This document shows, in pieces, positions 28,706 through 38,153 of a stretch of DNA of 64,000 bases; position 1 is the first letter of the stretch, and each line of letters starts with the position of its first letter. Source of the DNA: Phycisphaerae bacterium (lineage in GTDB: Bacteria; Planctomycetota; Phycisphaerae; Sedimentisphaerales; Anaerobacaceae); NCBI GenBank assembly GCA_030601745.1, contig JAUWBI010000008.1, positions 1-64,000 on the forward strand, read 5' to 3'. The notes under the pieces are model-generated. The model did not search any database and was not told the origin of the DNA. It was given only the letters and a program-made list of their open reading frames with translations. Position numbers and translations under genes: made by a program.

Positions 28706-31700
28706 ATGGCAGTTCAATTTATTCTTGGCAGAAGCGGTGCGGGCAAGACCAGCTATTGCATAAGAGCAATCGTCAGTGCGTTGCTGGAGCCGACTGACGA
28801 ACAGCGGCTGATACTGTTGGTTCCGGAACAGGCAACGTATCAGGCGGAACGCGCAATCCTTAGCGATAAAAGAATCGCCGGCTACAACAGATTGAGCGTG
28901 CTTTCGTTTGACCGACTGCAGTTTTTGCTGTCAGGGAAAAATACGGCGAGGCCGCAGCTTTCGCGCATCGGCCGGCAAATGATAGTGCACAGGATTTTGC
29001 GAGACAATAAAAGTAAATTGAAAGTCTTCGGCTCATCAGCGAACCGGCCGGGGCTGGGTCGGCAAATGGCGGAAACCATCGCTGAGCTGCACCAGTATGC
29101 AAAGACACCGGACGATATTGAGCAACTGCTGGGCGAATTGCGGAAAGATGAACATAATAGTTTAGCCGTCCTGAAATTTGCCGATATCGGCCTCGTTCTT
29201 GAAGAATATTTGAAGTTTATCGAGGGCAGGTTCATCGACCCTGATATTCAACTGAACCGTGCGTGCGGAGCGGTAGCGAAAGCAGGCTTTGTTAAAGGCG
29301 CAAAGTTATGGGTAGATGGCTTTGCCGGCTTTACAACAGCCGAGCTTGCAATGCTTGCTGAGCTGCTAAAGGTTGTCTCAGATGCACAAATTGCGCTTTG
29401 TCTGGACCCGTCAAATATTGATTTGGCAAATCCTGATGCCGAGAAGCTCGATCCGGTCGGCATATTCGGCCCGACTGAACGAACGTATATCGCCCTGATT
29501 GAACTAATAAAAAAATGTAAACTGCGACTGGCCAAGCCCGTGATCCTCGATGAGGCAGTTAGATTCTCTTCTTGTCCGCAGCTTGCTCATATCGAGCGTG
29601 ATATATTTGAGCTTGAGCCGCCGAAATCAGCGGCAGATAATATTCGCATCATATCGGCACCCAACGGGCGGGCTGAAGTCCAGTTCGTCGCAAGGCAGAT
29701 ACTTGAACTGGTCAAGGAAAAGGATTATCGATACCGTGACATTGCGGTTATCGCATCGGACATCGATAGTTATCAGCACTATATAAGGGCGTATTTTGAC
29801 GACTATGGGATACCATTTTTTATCGATAAGCGAAAACCGTTGAACCAGCATGCGGCTATCCAGCTTATTTGTTCGGCGCTGCAGGCGGTTACAGGCGGCT
29901 TTTTTAGCAGCGATATTTTTGCCTATCTAAAAGCCGACCTGGTGCCAATAGAGCGCCGGGATGTTGACGTGCTGGAAAATTACTGTCTTGCCTTCGGCAT
30001 AAGCGGCGACGACTGGCAAAGTGAGAAGAAATGGGATTTCGCAGGCGAGGACAACGGAGATTTTGACGAGCCCCGCCCCTCGGAGGGGCGGGACGAGCAG
30101 CGGATAAACGAAATCCGGCTGAAAGCCGTCGGCCCTTTGCTTGAGCTTCGGGACAGACTTTACCCGGGTGACAATCCGGCAAAAACAATCAACGCCAAGG
30201 AGTTCACGCGGATTATTTTTGATTTTATCGATGGTTTGGGTGTTCGTGAAAGAATCGGGAGCTGGGTTGAAGAAGCCGCTGAACGAAAAGATTACGCCAC
30301 CGTCGGTGAACATCTGCAGTTTTACGATAAGCTTTTAGATATATTTGACGAGCTTGTCGAGGTCTTTGCCGGCCAGGAGATGGCGTCTGAGGATTATATT
30401 GCGATTCTCGAATCCGCATTTTCGCAGTTGACGCTGGCTTTTATTCCGCCGACACTGGACCAAGTTCTTGTCGGCTCTATCGAGCGCAGCCGGCATCCCG
30501 ATTTGAAAGCGGTTTTCTTGGTAGGGGCTACGCAAAAGCAGTTTCCCGTACCGGTCAGTTTTGACAGCATATTAAGCGACGACGACCGCAGCGCTGCGGA
30601 GTCGGCGGATTTCCCACTGGCAGCAACGGCAAGCCAGATGCTTGCCGAACGCCAATACCTGGCTTACATTGCATTTACACGCCCGTCGGAATTTCTGTGT
30701 GTTACATACCCTTCGGCTGATGATAAGGGCAGTGCGGTGCCTCGCTCGCAGTACATAGACCATTTAGAATCGCTGTTTGAAAATCTCAAGGAACTATCGA
30801 TTGCAGGCGAGCAAATCGAGATTGAGAAAGTCCACGGCGAGACCGAGCTTGCTGATTTGCTCTGCAGCCGGTTAGGCAAAGATGCATCTGGTGACTTGCT
30901 TGAGAGTTCTCGTAAGCGGCTTGGTGAATTATTAAATGGAATTTGTTCGGATGAACAACCTGGAGAACTCGGCTCAAAAGTTCAATGTGCGATAAATTAT
31001 GATAATTGTGCCGAGCTTGATAAGACGATAGTTGAAAATCTCTTTAGCGGGGAGGTAAGAAGCTCTGCGACACGGCTGAGTACTTTTGCGGCGTGTCCCT
31101 ATCAGTATTTTGCCCGATATATATTGGAATTGAAGGAACGGGAAGAATTTAAGTTTGAGCCGTTGGACGTGGGCATTTTTTACCATCGTGTTCTGGATGG
31201 TTTGTTGAAGCAGCTTAGCGCAGAAACAGAAGATTTTGCGACGGTTCGGAATGAACGGCTTTTAGAGCTTTTGAGAGAACAAATATCAAAACTTGTCAGA
31301 GAGGATTCGTTTATATCAAACTTTGTCCGTCACAGACCTCATAACGCTTTTATCATTCACGTTGCCGGCGAGGTTCTTGAGGATTGTGTTTCGGCAGTTG
31401 CGCAAATGGTGCGGGCGGGGAGTTTCAGGCCGAGGGTGTCGGAAGTTTCGTTCGGGGAAGCAGGTGCAGGCCTGCGTGCCGGCCGAGGGCAACCACACAG
31501 GGTTGCCCCTACCAGCCTTGGCGAATGCGAGATTGGCCTTTCGGATGGGCGGCTGCTGTCTCTGGACGGCAAAATTGACCGGCTTGATATTGCAGAGCTC
31601 GATGGTGAAAAAATTGCGATTGTTTTCGATTATAAGCGTAAAGACAAAACCTTTAGCTGGGCAAAACTTTACTATGGCCTGGATATGCAACTGCCGATTT

Positions 31701-32221
31701 ATATGTTAGCTGTACGGAACGCATCCAATCCGCAATGCAAAGTGCAAAATGTCGCAGGGGCATTTTATATGCCGGTCGAAGTGACGCCCACAGGAGCCAC
31801 CCTCGATGAGCTATCAGAGAAAACAGAAGGTTTTGATTATAAGGCAAAAGGTGTCTTCAACGGTAAATTTGCCCGGGAGCTTGATAAAACAGCTTTGAAA
31901 GACAGTAAATTCTATAATTTTTACGTTACCAAAGACGGTGAGCCATACGGCAGTTATGGAAATAGAGGGGTGTTAAAACATGCTGATTTTGAAAAGGTCC
32001 TTAAATTTACCGAGAACAAAATAGTTCGGTTGGCTGAAGAAATACTCTCCGGCAGGATTGATGTCAGGCCATATCGTTTGAGCGGGAAATCGCCGTGTAG
32101 TTATTGCAGGTACAAATCGGTCTGCCGATTTGACTGGCAGATAAATGATTACAACTTTTTAGAATCGCTCGGCAAAACAAAGGTTCTTGGAAAGATGAGC
32201 AGAGAGGGACGAGGAAAGTAA
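28706..32221 (+). CDS. addB: ATP-dependent nuclease AddB-like subunit
   Basis: GRSGAGKTSY, CPYQYFARYIL and CSYCRYKSVCRF Cys motifs; near addA. Confidence 0.9.
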   Translation: MAVQFILGRSGAGKTSYCIRAIVSALLEPTDEQRLILLVPEQATYQAERAILSDKRIAGYNRLSVLSFDRLQFLLSGKNTARPQLSRIGRQMIVHRILRDNKSKLKVFGSSANRPGLGRQMAETIAELHQYAKTPDDIEQLLGELRKDEHNSLAVLKFADIGLVLEEYLKFIEGRFIDPDIQLNRACGAVAKAGFVKGAKLWVDGFAGFTTAELAMLAELLKVVSDAQIALCLDPSNIDLANPDAEKLDPVGIFGPTERTYIALIELIKKCKLRLAKPVILDEAVRFSSCPQLAHIERDIFELEPPKSAADNIRIISAPNGRAEVQFVARQILELVKEKDYRYRDIAVIASDIDSYQHYIRAYFDDYGIPFFIDKRKPLNQHAAIQLICSALQAVTGGFFSSDIFAYLKADLVPIERRDVDVLENYCLAFGISGDDWQSEKKWDFAGEDNGDFDEPRPSEGRDEQRINEIRLKAVGPLLELRDRLYPGDNPAKTINAKEFTRIIFDFIDGLGVRERIGSWVEEAAERKDYATVGEHLQFYDKLLDIFDELVEVFAGQEMASEDYIAILESAFSQLTLAFIPPTLDQVLVGSIERSRHPDLKAVFLVGATQKQFPVPVSFDSILSDDDRSAAESADFPLAATASQMLAERQYLAYIAFTRPSEFLCVTYPSADDKGSAVPRSQYIDHLESLFENLKELSIAGEQIEIEKVHGETELADLLCSRLGKDASGDLLESSRKRLGELLNGICSDEQPGELGSKVQCAINYDNCAELDKTIVENLFSGEVRSSATRLSTFAACPYQYFARYILELKEREEFKFEPLDVGIFYHRVLDGLLKQLSAETEDFATVRNERLLELLREQISKLVREDSFISNFVRHRPHNAFIIHVAGEVLEDCVSAVAQMVRAGSFRPRVSEVSFGEAGAGLRAGRGQPHRVAPTSLGECEIGLSDGRLLSLDGKIDRLDIAELDGEKIAIVFDYKRKDKTFSWAKLYYGLDMQLPIYMLAVRNASNPQCKVQNVAGAFYMPVEVTPTGATLDELSEKTEGFDYKAKGVFNGKFARELDKTALKDSKFYNFYVTKDGEPYGSYGNRGVLKHADFEKVLKFTENKIVRLAEEILSGRIDVRPYRLSGKSPCSYCRYKSVCRFDWQINDYNFLESLGKTKVLGKMSREGRGK

Positions 32222-32239
32222 GGTGAGAAAGGGGAAATT

Positions 32240-32647
32240 ATGAAGCCAGAAATTCAAATCAAGGTTGGTATGTGGATGGCAATTACTTTGTTGGTCGTGA
32301 TTTTGGTCAACACGTGCATTGTTTTATTTACCTTCCGTCACAATTCTATTATCTTGCGTTATCTTATGTGGCCAATCGTTTTTTCCAATGGCTTAGCTGT
32401 TCTTTATTGTGTCTGTTTTGTTTTTACCATCCGCCATAGATTACTGAAGACCAATTTGTTATTGTTAGTTATTTATACACTTCTTGTGGTACGGGCATTC
32501 TTTAGGTGGGAGTACGTTGACGTGTCAGACTTTTTTCATCTATTTTTTGGATTGCTTTCTATATTCCTTTTGTCGCAAGGTATTATTGGTATGTGGAGGG
32601 AAAAACTTGTACGAACAACCAAAGTAGAAACAGGAGAAACCAATTAA
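32240..32647 (+). CDS. Hypothetical multi-TM membrane protein
   Basis: 135-aa hydrophobic ORF between addB and addA. Confidence 0.65.
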   Translation: MKPEIQIKVGMWMAITLLVVILVNTCIVLFTFRHNSIILRYLMWPIVFSNGLAVLYCVCFVFTIRHRLLKTNLLLLVIYTLLVVRAFFRWEYVDVSDFFHLFFGLLSIFLLSQGIIGMWREKLVRTTKVETGETN

Positions 32648-32760
32648 ATGCAACTTAATTGTTAAAAGGCAAGGAGTAAGGAAAAAAGGCAAAAGTGGAA
32701 AGTAAAGGAGAAAGTGGATTCCTGCTTTCGCAGGAATGACAAAAAGTGAAGAGATAGTAA

Positions 32761-35700
32761 ATGGCTGAGAAGAAGATAAGATGGACTGAGCAGCAGCGGC
32801 GGGCAATTGTTGCACGCGGCAGTGACGTTTTAGTAACGGCCTCAGCGGGCACCGGCAAAACAGCGGTCCTTTCAGGCCGATGTGCCAACATCGTATCCGA
32901 CAAATCCGTATGTCCCAATGTGTGGAGCATACTGGTATTGACTTTTACCGAGATGGCAGCCGAGCAGATGCGTTCGCGAATAGCCGAGCAATTAAGAGCT
33001 GCATTTCTGGAAAACGGCGACGCCCATCTTCGCCACCAGCTTATGCTGTTGGGCGGCGCTGATATCAGTACGATACATTCGTTTTGCAAACGGCTTATCA
33101 CGGAGTATTTTTACGAACTCGGCCTTGACCCAACGTTCGGCGTAATCGACGGCGACGAAGCGAAACTATTAAAAGCAGAGGTTCTCGAAAAAACAATCGA
33201 CTGGGCCTGGCAGCAGAGCAACATACGAGCGGCTCTCGAACAGCTTTTATACCGGCGAGACCTTCGCACAAATGACGGTTTTCTTGCAAAGATAATAGAC
33301 CTCAGCGATTTTCTGGACGGCGTAGTTTCACGAGAAAACTGGTGCGAGCGTGCATCGGTGCTTGCAGAAGCGGCCAATCCATTTGCAGGTGACTTAGGCA
33401 AGAAACAAAAGGAAATTATTGCAGACAAATTGCAGCACATACTAAATCAGCTTCGGCACACCCAGGGACTCTATAAAAACAGGTGTCCCGACGGTGATTG
33501 GGCACAGAAGTGCGAGGATATTTTTATTAAACCCGTTGAGCAATGTATTGAACTTTCCAAGGCCGATGATTGGGGTAAATTTGCCGAAGAGATAAGAAAT
33601 TTTAAGAAGCCAAGGGTTAATAAGCCCAAAGAAGTGCCGAAAACAATCGCTGAACTTGTACAAAAGACGGTGAAAAAAGCAGTAGATGCTTTTGAGGGAC
33701 TCTCCGACCTTGCCATTATAAATCCAGACTACCTTGATAAAGTCAGCGGTGCTGCCGGCCTGCAGACAAAGGTACTGATTGAGCTGGTTAAAAAATTTGA
33801 CCGGTTATACAGCCGGGCCAAGCTAGCGGTCAACTGTCTGGATTTTGCCGACCTTGAACATTATGCCCTGAAGCTCTTAACTGATGAGGGTTCTTCGGAG
33901 GACAATTTGTTACCTTCGCAGACGGCTCTGGCGCTTCGCCGCAGGTACAAATACATATTCGTTGATGAATATCAGGATATTAACCCTGTTCAGCAGGCCA
34001 TACTTGATTTGCTCAGTTCTGAAGACAATGTTTTTGTTGTCGGCGATGTCAAACAAAGTATTTATGCCTGGCGGGGAGCTGAGCCGGAGATTTTTCTCGA
34101 ACGCCTCAAGCCTGCCCGCCGAGGGCGGGTTGACCAGGCCGATGCACTTAACGGATTACGGGTTGACCTGAATGCGAATTTCCGCTCGGCTAAAGGAATC
34201 CTCGATTTTGTCAACAAGATATTCGGCCGGATAATGACAGCATCTTTTGCAAAGATTGATTACGACGAGTCGGCCCGGTTGAAGCCGGCACTTGTAAGAG
34301 AATTTAAGGGTGAGGCGGCAAGTGACAAAAAGAGCGTTGTCGAGTTTCACATACTTGACGAACAAAACAGAGACCAGGATTTGCAAAACCAACAGATAAG
34401 CGAAATTGCCGACGACGAGAATCTAAACCCCGTTAGAAATTCCACGACTGTTTCTAACGGGGTAAATATTATCAGCTCCCGGCAGCGTCAGGCGGCAATG
34501 ATTGCCCAACGTATCAGGCAAATGGTCGGGGCAGACACGGGTAAGGCGGAATTTCAGATATATGATAAGCAGGGAGATAAATTCAGGGATGTTGAGTATC
34601 GCGACATTGTGATACTGATGCGGTCGCTGGCCAAAAAGGCCAATGACTATGTCGAAGTGCTGCGATTAGCGGGCGTACCTGTGAGCTGTCAAGCCACTGC
34701 TGGATATTTTGAGGCGACTGAAATCAGCGACTGTCTGTGCCTGCTAAAAGTCCTGGACAATCCTCAGCGCGATATCGAATTAGCTGCCGTATTGCGAAGC
34801 CCGTTTTTTAATATTAGTGACACTGAATTAGTGAAGATAAAAATCCACAGTGAAACGGATGAGCATAACAAAAACTTCTACGACTGCGTGGTCGAATGCT
34901 GTAACAGTGGGCGGGATGTAAAACTGGCCGGCAAGCTTAAAGAGATACTCGCTGCGATTGAGCAGTGGCGAACACTTGCCCGACGAGGCAATCTGGCGGA
35001 TTTGATATGGCAGGTCTATCGCCGGACCGGCTTTCTGTCATTCGTTTCGGCCCTGCCGAACGGGCAGGCACGCAGAGCTAATCTTCTCAAGCTGCACGAT
35101 AGGGCGATCCAGTTTGAGGGTTTTGCCAGCAGTGCGGGCATCCCTTCCCTGACGCGGTTCGTTGAATTTATTGAGAAGCTTCAGGAAGCAGGCGAAGATT
35201 GGGCTCCTGCTGAGCCGGAATCTGCAGCGGGTAATGCCGTTCGGATTCTAAGCGTGCATAAAAGCAAGGGACTCGAATTTCCGGTCGTTTTTTTAGCTGA
35301 GCTGGACAGTAAATTCAACAAGAGAGACATTCAGCGAGACTTTCTTGCCGATGCCGGCGATACACTGGGGCTGCAAATTATCGACCGTAAGTCAAACAGC
35401 AAGCTGCGTTCGCTTGCACACGAGGTCATCGCAGAGCGGAAGCTGTCAACAGCATTGGCGGAAGAGATGCGTATCCTTTACGTTGCAACGACGCGGGCGA
35501 GGGACCGGCTTATTTTAAGCGCCTGTGAAAAGCCAGGCAATTGCCGGACTATTATTTGCAACGGCTTCTTCTTCGGCGACGAGCCGATTCCGAGCTGGCA
35601 GCTTCGCTGGTGCCAGAGTCCTCTGGAGTGGGTCCTCTACGGACTTTCCGACCAAAAGAATTTGCACAACGCTTTTGAGACCGGCCTGGCAGCAAGAGGC

Positions 35701-36672
35701 GATGACGATGATTTATTTCGTATAAAACTTTACGAGCAGAGAGAACTTGAATGGCTCTCCAGATATATTCTTAAACTAAAACGTGGCAAATCACGCCGAT
35801 TTGCTTCGACGGTTTGTCATTCTGAGCGTAGCGCCAGCGGAGCGAAGAATCTCTCTAAACAAACAGAGTCAAAGCTGCTTTCGCAGGTAAAAAAGTCTCT
35901 GGCGTGGCGGTATGGGTTCGGCGATGCGCCGCTGCTGCCTGCCAAGACTTCGGTAACGGCAATAACACATCGCAATGATGAATACCTAAAAATCGATTAT
36001 TCCAGGGCGCTGGAACGTCAGCCAAGGATTGTTTGTGCGGCGGAACATGTGTCGGCTGAGCCGGTCGAAGGCCGACTAATCGGCACAGCTACACCCCGCC
36101 CCAGTGTATTGGGGCGGGGTACACACCTTGTAATTTCCCAGCTTGATTGGGCCAGGCCGGTAAACAAGGAAGCGATTGAAAAAGTTATAGACAAACTTTT
36201 GGCCGAAGGCGCTATAAGCGAGCTGGTTGCCGAGCATATCGACACAGAGTCGATAATAACGTTTTTTGAAAGTGAACTGGGCCGGACTGCAATCGATGCC
36301 AAAAACACTGTTTGGCGTGAATGGCCGTTCACTTTCGCTCTACCGGCGTGGCACGGTCATCCTGACCGTGCTTTCTGGGACAAGATGTCCCAGCCACAGA
36401 GACGAGGGACCCCTGCTTGCGCAGGGGCAGGCTCCAGGGATGAACTAATCGTTGTTCAGGGCATAATTGATATGTTAGTTCGGACGCCTGATGGCTTGCT
36501 GGTTATAGATTTCAAGACCGACAGAATAACCGCTGAAGAAGTCTCCGAGCGTGCCGAACTTTATCGCCGGCAGTTGGAGCTTTACAGCAAGGCGGCTGAG
36601 TCAATCCTGAAGGTCAAACTGCTCGGCAAATGGCTGTATTTTCTGACGCCGGGCTGCGCGACTGAGATTTGA
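32761..36672 (+). CDS. addA: ATP-dependent helicase/nuclease AddA
   Basis: ASAGTGKTAVL, VDEYQDINPVQQ, VLSVHKSKGLEFPVVF, VVQGIIDML...VIDFKTD. Confidence 0.96.
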   Translation: MAEKKIRWTEQQRRAIVARGSDVLVTASAGTGKTAVLSGRCANIVSDKSVCPNVWSILVLTFTEMAAEQMRSRIAEQLRAAFLENGDAHLRHQLMLLGGADISTIHSFCKRLITEYFYELGLDPTFGVIDGDEAKLLKAEVLEKTIDWAWQQSNIRAALEQLLYRRDLRTNDGFLAKIIDLSDFLDGVVSRENWCERASVLAEAANPFAGDLGKKQKEIIADKLQHILNQLRHTQGLYKNRCPDGDWAQKCEDIFIKPVEQCIELSKADDWGKFAEEIRNFKKPRVNKPKEVPKTIAELVQKTVKKAVDAFEGLSDLAIINPDYLDKVSGAAGLQTKVLIELVKKFDRLYSRAKLAVNCLDFADLEHYALKLLTDEGSSEDNLLPSQTALALRRRYKYIFVDEYQDINPVQQAILDLLSSEDNVFVVGDVKQSIYAWRGAEPEIFLERLKPARRGRVDQADALNGLRVDLNANFRSAKGILDFVNKIFGRIMTASFAKIDYDESARLKPALVREFKGEAASDKKSVVEFHILDEQNRDQDLQNQQISEIADDENLNPVRNSTTVSNGVNIISSRQRQAAMIAQRIRQMVGADTGKAEFQIYDKQGDKFRDVEYRDIVILMRSLAKKANDYVEVLRLAGVPVSCQATAGYFEATEISDCLCLLKVLDNPQRDIELAAVLRSPFFNISDTELVKIKIHSETDEHNKNFYDCVVECCNSGRDVKLAGKLKEILAAIEQWRTLARRGNLADLIWQVYRRTGFLSFVSALPNGQARRANLLKLHDRAIQFEGFASSAGIPSLTRFVEFIEKLQEAGEDWAPAEPESAAGNAVRILSVHKSKGLEFPVVFLAELDSKFNKRDIQRDFLADAGDTLGLQIIDRKSNSKLRSLAHEVIAERKLSTALAEEMRILYVATTRARDRLILSACEKPGNCRTIICNGFFFGDEPIPSWQLRWCQSPLEWVLYGLSDQKNLHNAFETGLAARGDDDDLFRIKLYEQRELEWLSRYILKLKRGKSRRFASTVCHSERSASGAKNLSKQTESKLLSQVKKSLAWRYGFGDAPLLPAKTSVTAITHRNDEYLKIDYSRALERQPRIVCAAEHVSAEPVEGRLIGTATPRPSVLGRGTHLVISQLDWARPVNKEAIEKVIDKLLAEGAISELVAEHIDTESIITFFESELGRTAIDAKNTVWREWPFTFALPAWHGHPDRAFWDKMSQPQRRGTPACAGAGSRDELIVVQGIIDMLVRTPDGLLVIDFKTDRITAEEVSERAELYRRQLELYSKAAESILKVKLLGKWLYFLTPGCATEI

Positions 36673-36721
36673 AAAAATGAACCGCAGAGACAGCAAAAAA
36701 CGCAGAGAATATTCAATTAAA

Positions 36722-36791
36722 AATTCGAAATCCGAAGCACGAAATACGAAACAAATTTGAATGTTCAAAATACAAAATTCAAAAACGAAAT
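36722..36791. repeat. Period-7 tract, 10 units
   Basis: AATTCGA AATCCGA AGCACGA AATACGA AACAAAT TTGAATG TTCAAAA TACAAAA TTCAAAA ACGAAAT. Confidence 0.85.
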
Positions 36792-36906
36792 TCTTGGAGA
36801 ATTCAGGTTTTTTTTTGTTTGGCCTTGCTCGTTGAAATTCTGTTTGTATAATGGCCTGTCCGTGATTGGAAAGTAAAGTAAGAGTTGTTGTGGAGAGTTC
36901 AGGAAA

Positions 36907-38118
36907 ATGGCAGATGCACCAAAGGCAAATGCGGTAGTAGGACAATCAGGAGGGCCGACCGCCGTGATAAATGCGTCTCTGGTCGGGGTTATCGAAGAGG
37001 CAAATAAACATCCGGAAATCGAAAACCTTTACGGAGCGCTCCACGCCGTGGTCGGAATGGCCAAAGGTCAGTTCATCGATTTGAAAAAGGTGTCGGCGGA
37101 TATGCTGGAACAGGTAGCCGCTTCACCGTGTTCGGCCCTGGGTTCCAGCAGGGATAAGCCGGACGAGGAATACTGTGCGAGGATTCTGGAGGTCTTCAGG
37201 AAACGCAATATCAGGTACTTCTTCTATATCGGCGGTAACGACTCGGCTAATACGGCCCATATTATCAATAGGATGGCGGATGACGTGGATTTTGATATAC
37301 GGGCATTTCACATTCCGAAAACAGTGGATAACGATTTGCTGGTTACCGACCATTGTCCGGGCTTCGGAACCGCAGCAAAGTTCGAGGCCTGCGCGTTGAT
37401 GGGTGACGATTTGGATAATCGGACGCTGCCGGGCATCAAAGTTGATGTGATTATGGGCAGGAACGCGGGCTTTTTGACCGCGGCCACCGTGTTGGGAAAA
37501 CAAAGGGATGATGACGGCCCGCACCTGGTATATCTTCCGGAAAGACCTGTTTCGATGGACAAATTCCTTGGCGATGTCGAAGGTGTCTTGAAGAAGCTGG
37601 GCCGATGCGTCGTTACAGCGAGCGAGGGAATCCGCGATGCCGATGGTGTTACCTGGGCTAAAAAACTTGCTGAGGGGGTAGAAACGGATGCGCACGGTAA
37701 TATTCAACTTTCCGGCACAGGCGCTTTAGCAGATTTTCTGGCAGGGCAGGTAAAGAGCAAACTTGGGGCAAAGCGGGTGAGAGCCGACACATTTGGGTAT
37801 CTGCAAAGGAGCTTTGCGGGGTTGCAATCAGAGGTCGATGTTCGTGAGGCGCGATGGTGCGGACGTCATGCGGTTCAGTATGCTATGAAAGAGGACAACG
37901 GGTCGGTTGCAATCAGACGGCTTGGCAACGGGGCGGATTATGCGGTTGAATTGTTCCGCACCGAGCTTAGCAACGTGGCCGAGAAGACAAAACCTATGCC
38001 TGATGAATTTATTAACGCCGAAGGAAACGGCGTAACGGACGCATTTATCGAATACGCAATGCCGCTAACAGGCGGCCTGCCCAAGACCTGCTACTTGGGC
38101 AATGAGCCGAGAGTGTAA
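36907..38118 (+). CDS. 6-phosphofructokinase, probably PPi-dependent
   Basis: QSGGPTAVINAS, GGNDSANTA, PKTVDNDL. Confidence 0.92.
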   Translation: MADAPKANAVVGQSGGPTAVINASLVGVIEEANKHPEIENLYGALHAVVGMAKGQFIDLKKVSADMLEQVAASPCSALGSSRDKPDEEYCARILEVFRKRNIRYFFYIGGNDSANTAHIINRMADDVDFDIRAFHIPKTVDNDLLVTDHCPGFGTAAKFEACALMGDDLDNRTLPGIKVDVIMGRNAGFLTAATVLGKQRDDDGPHLVYLPERPVSMDKFLGDVEGVLKKLGRCVVTASEGIRDADGVTWAKKLAEGVETDAHGNIQLSGTGALADFLAGQVKSKLGAKRVRADTFGYLQRSFAGLQSEVDVREARWCGRHAVQYAMKEDNGSVAIRRLGNGADYAVELFRTELSNVAEKTKPMPDEFINAEGNGVTDAFIEYAMPLTGGLPKTCYLGNEPRV

Positions 38119-38153
38119 GAGTATTTGGCAAAATATCGAAAGGGAGTTGTAAA

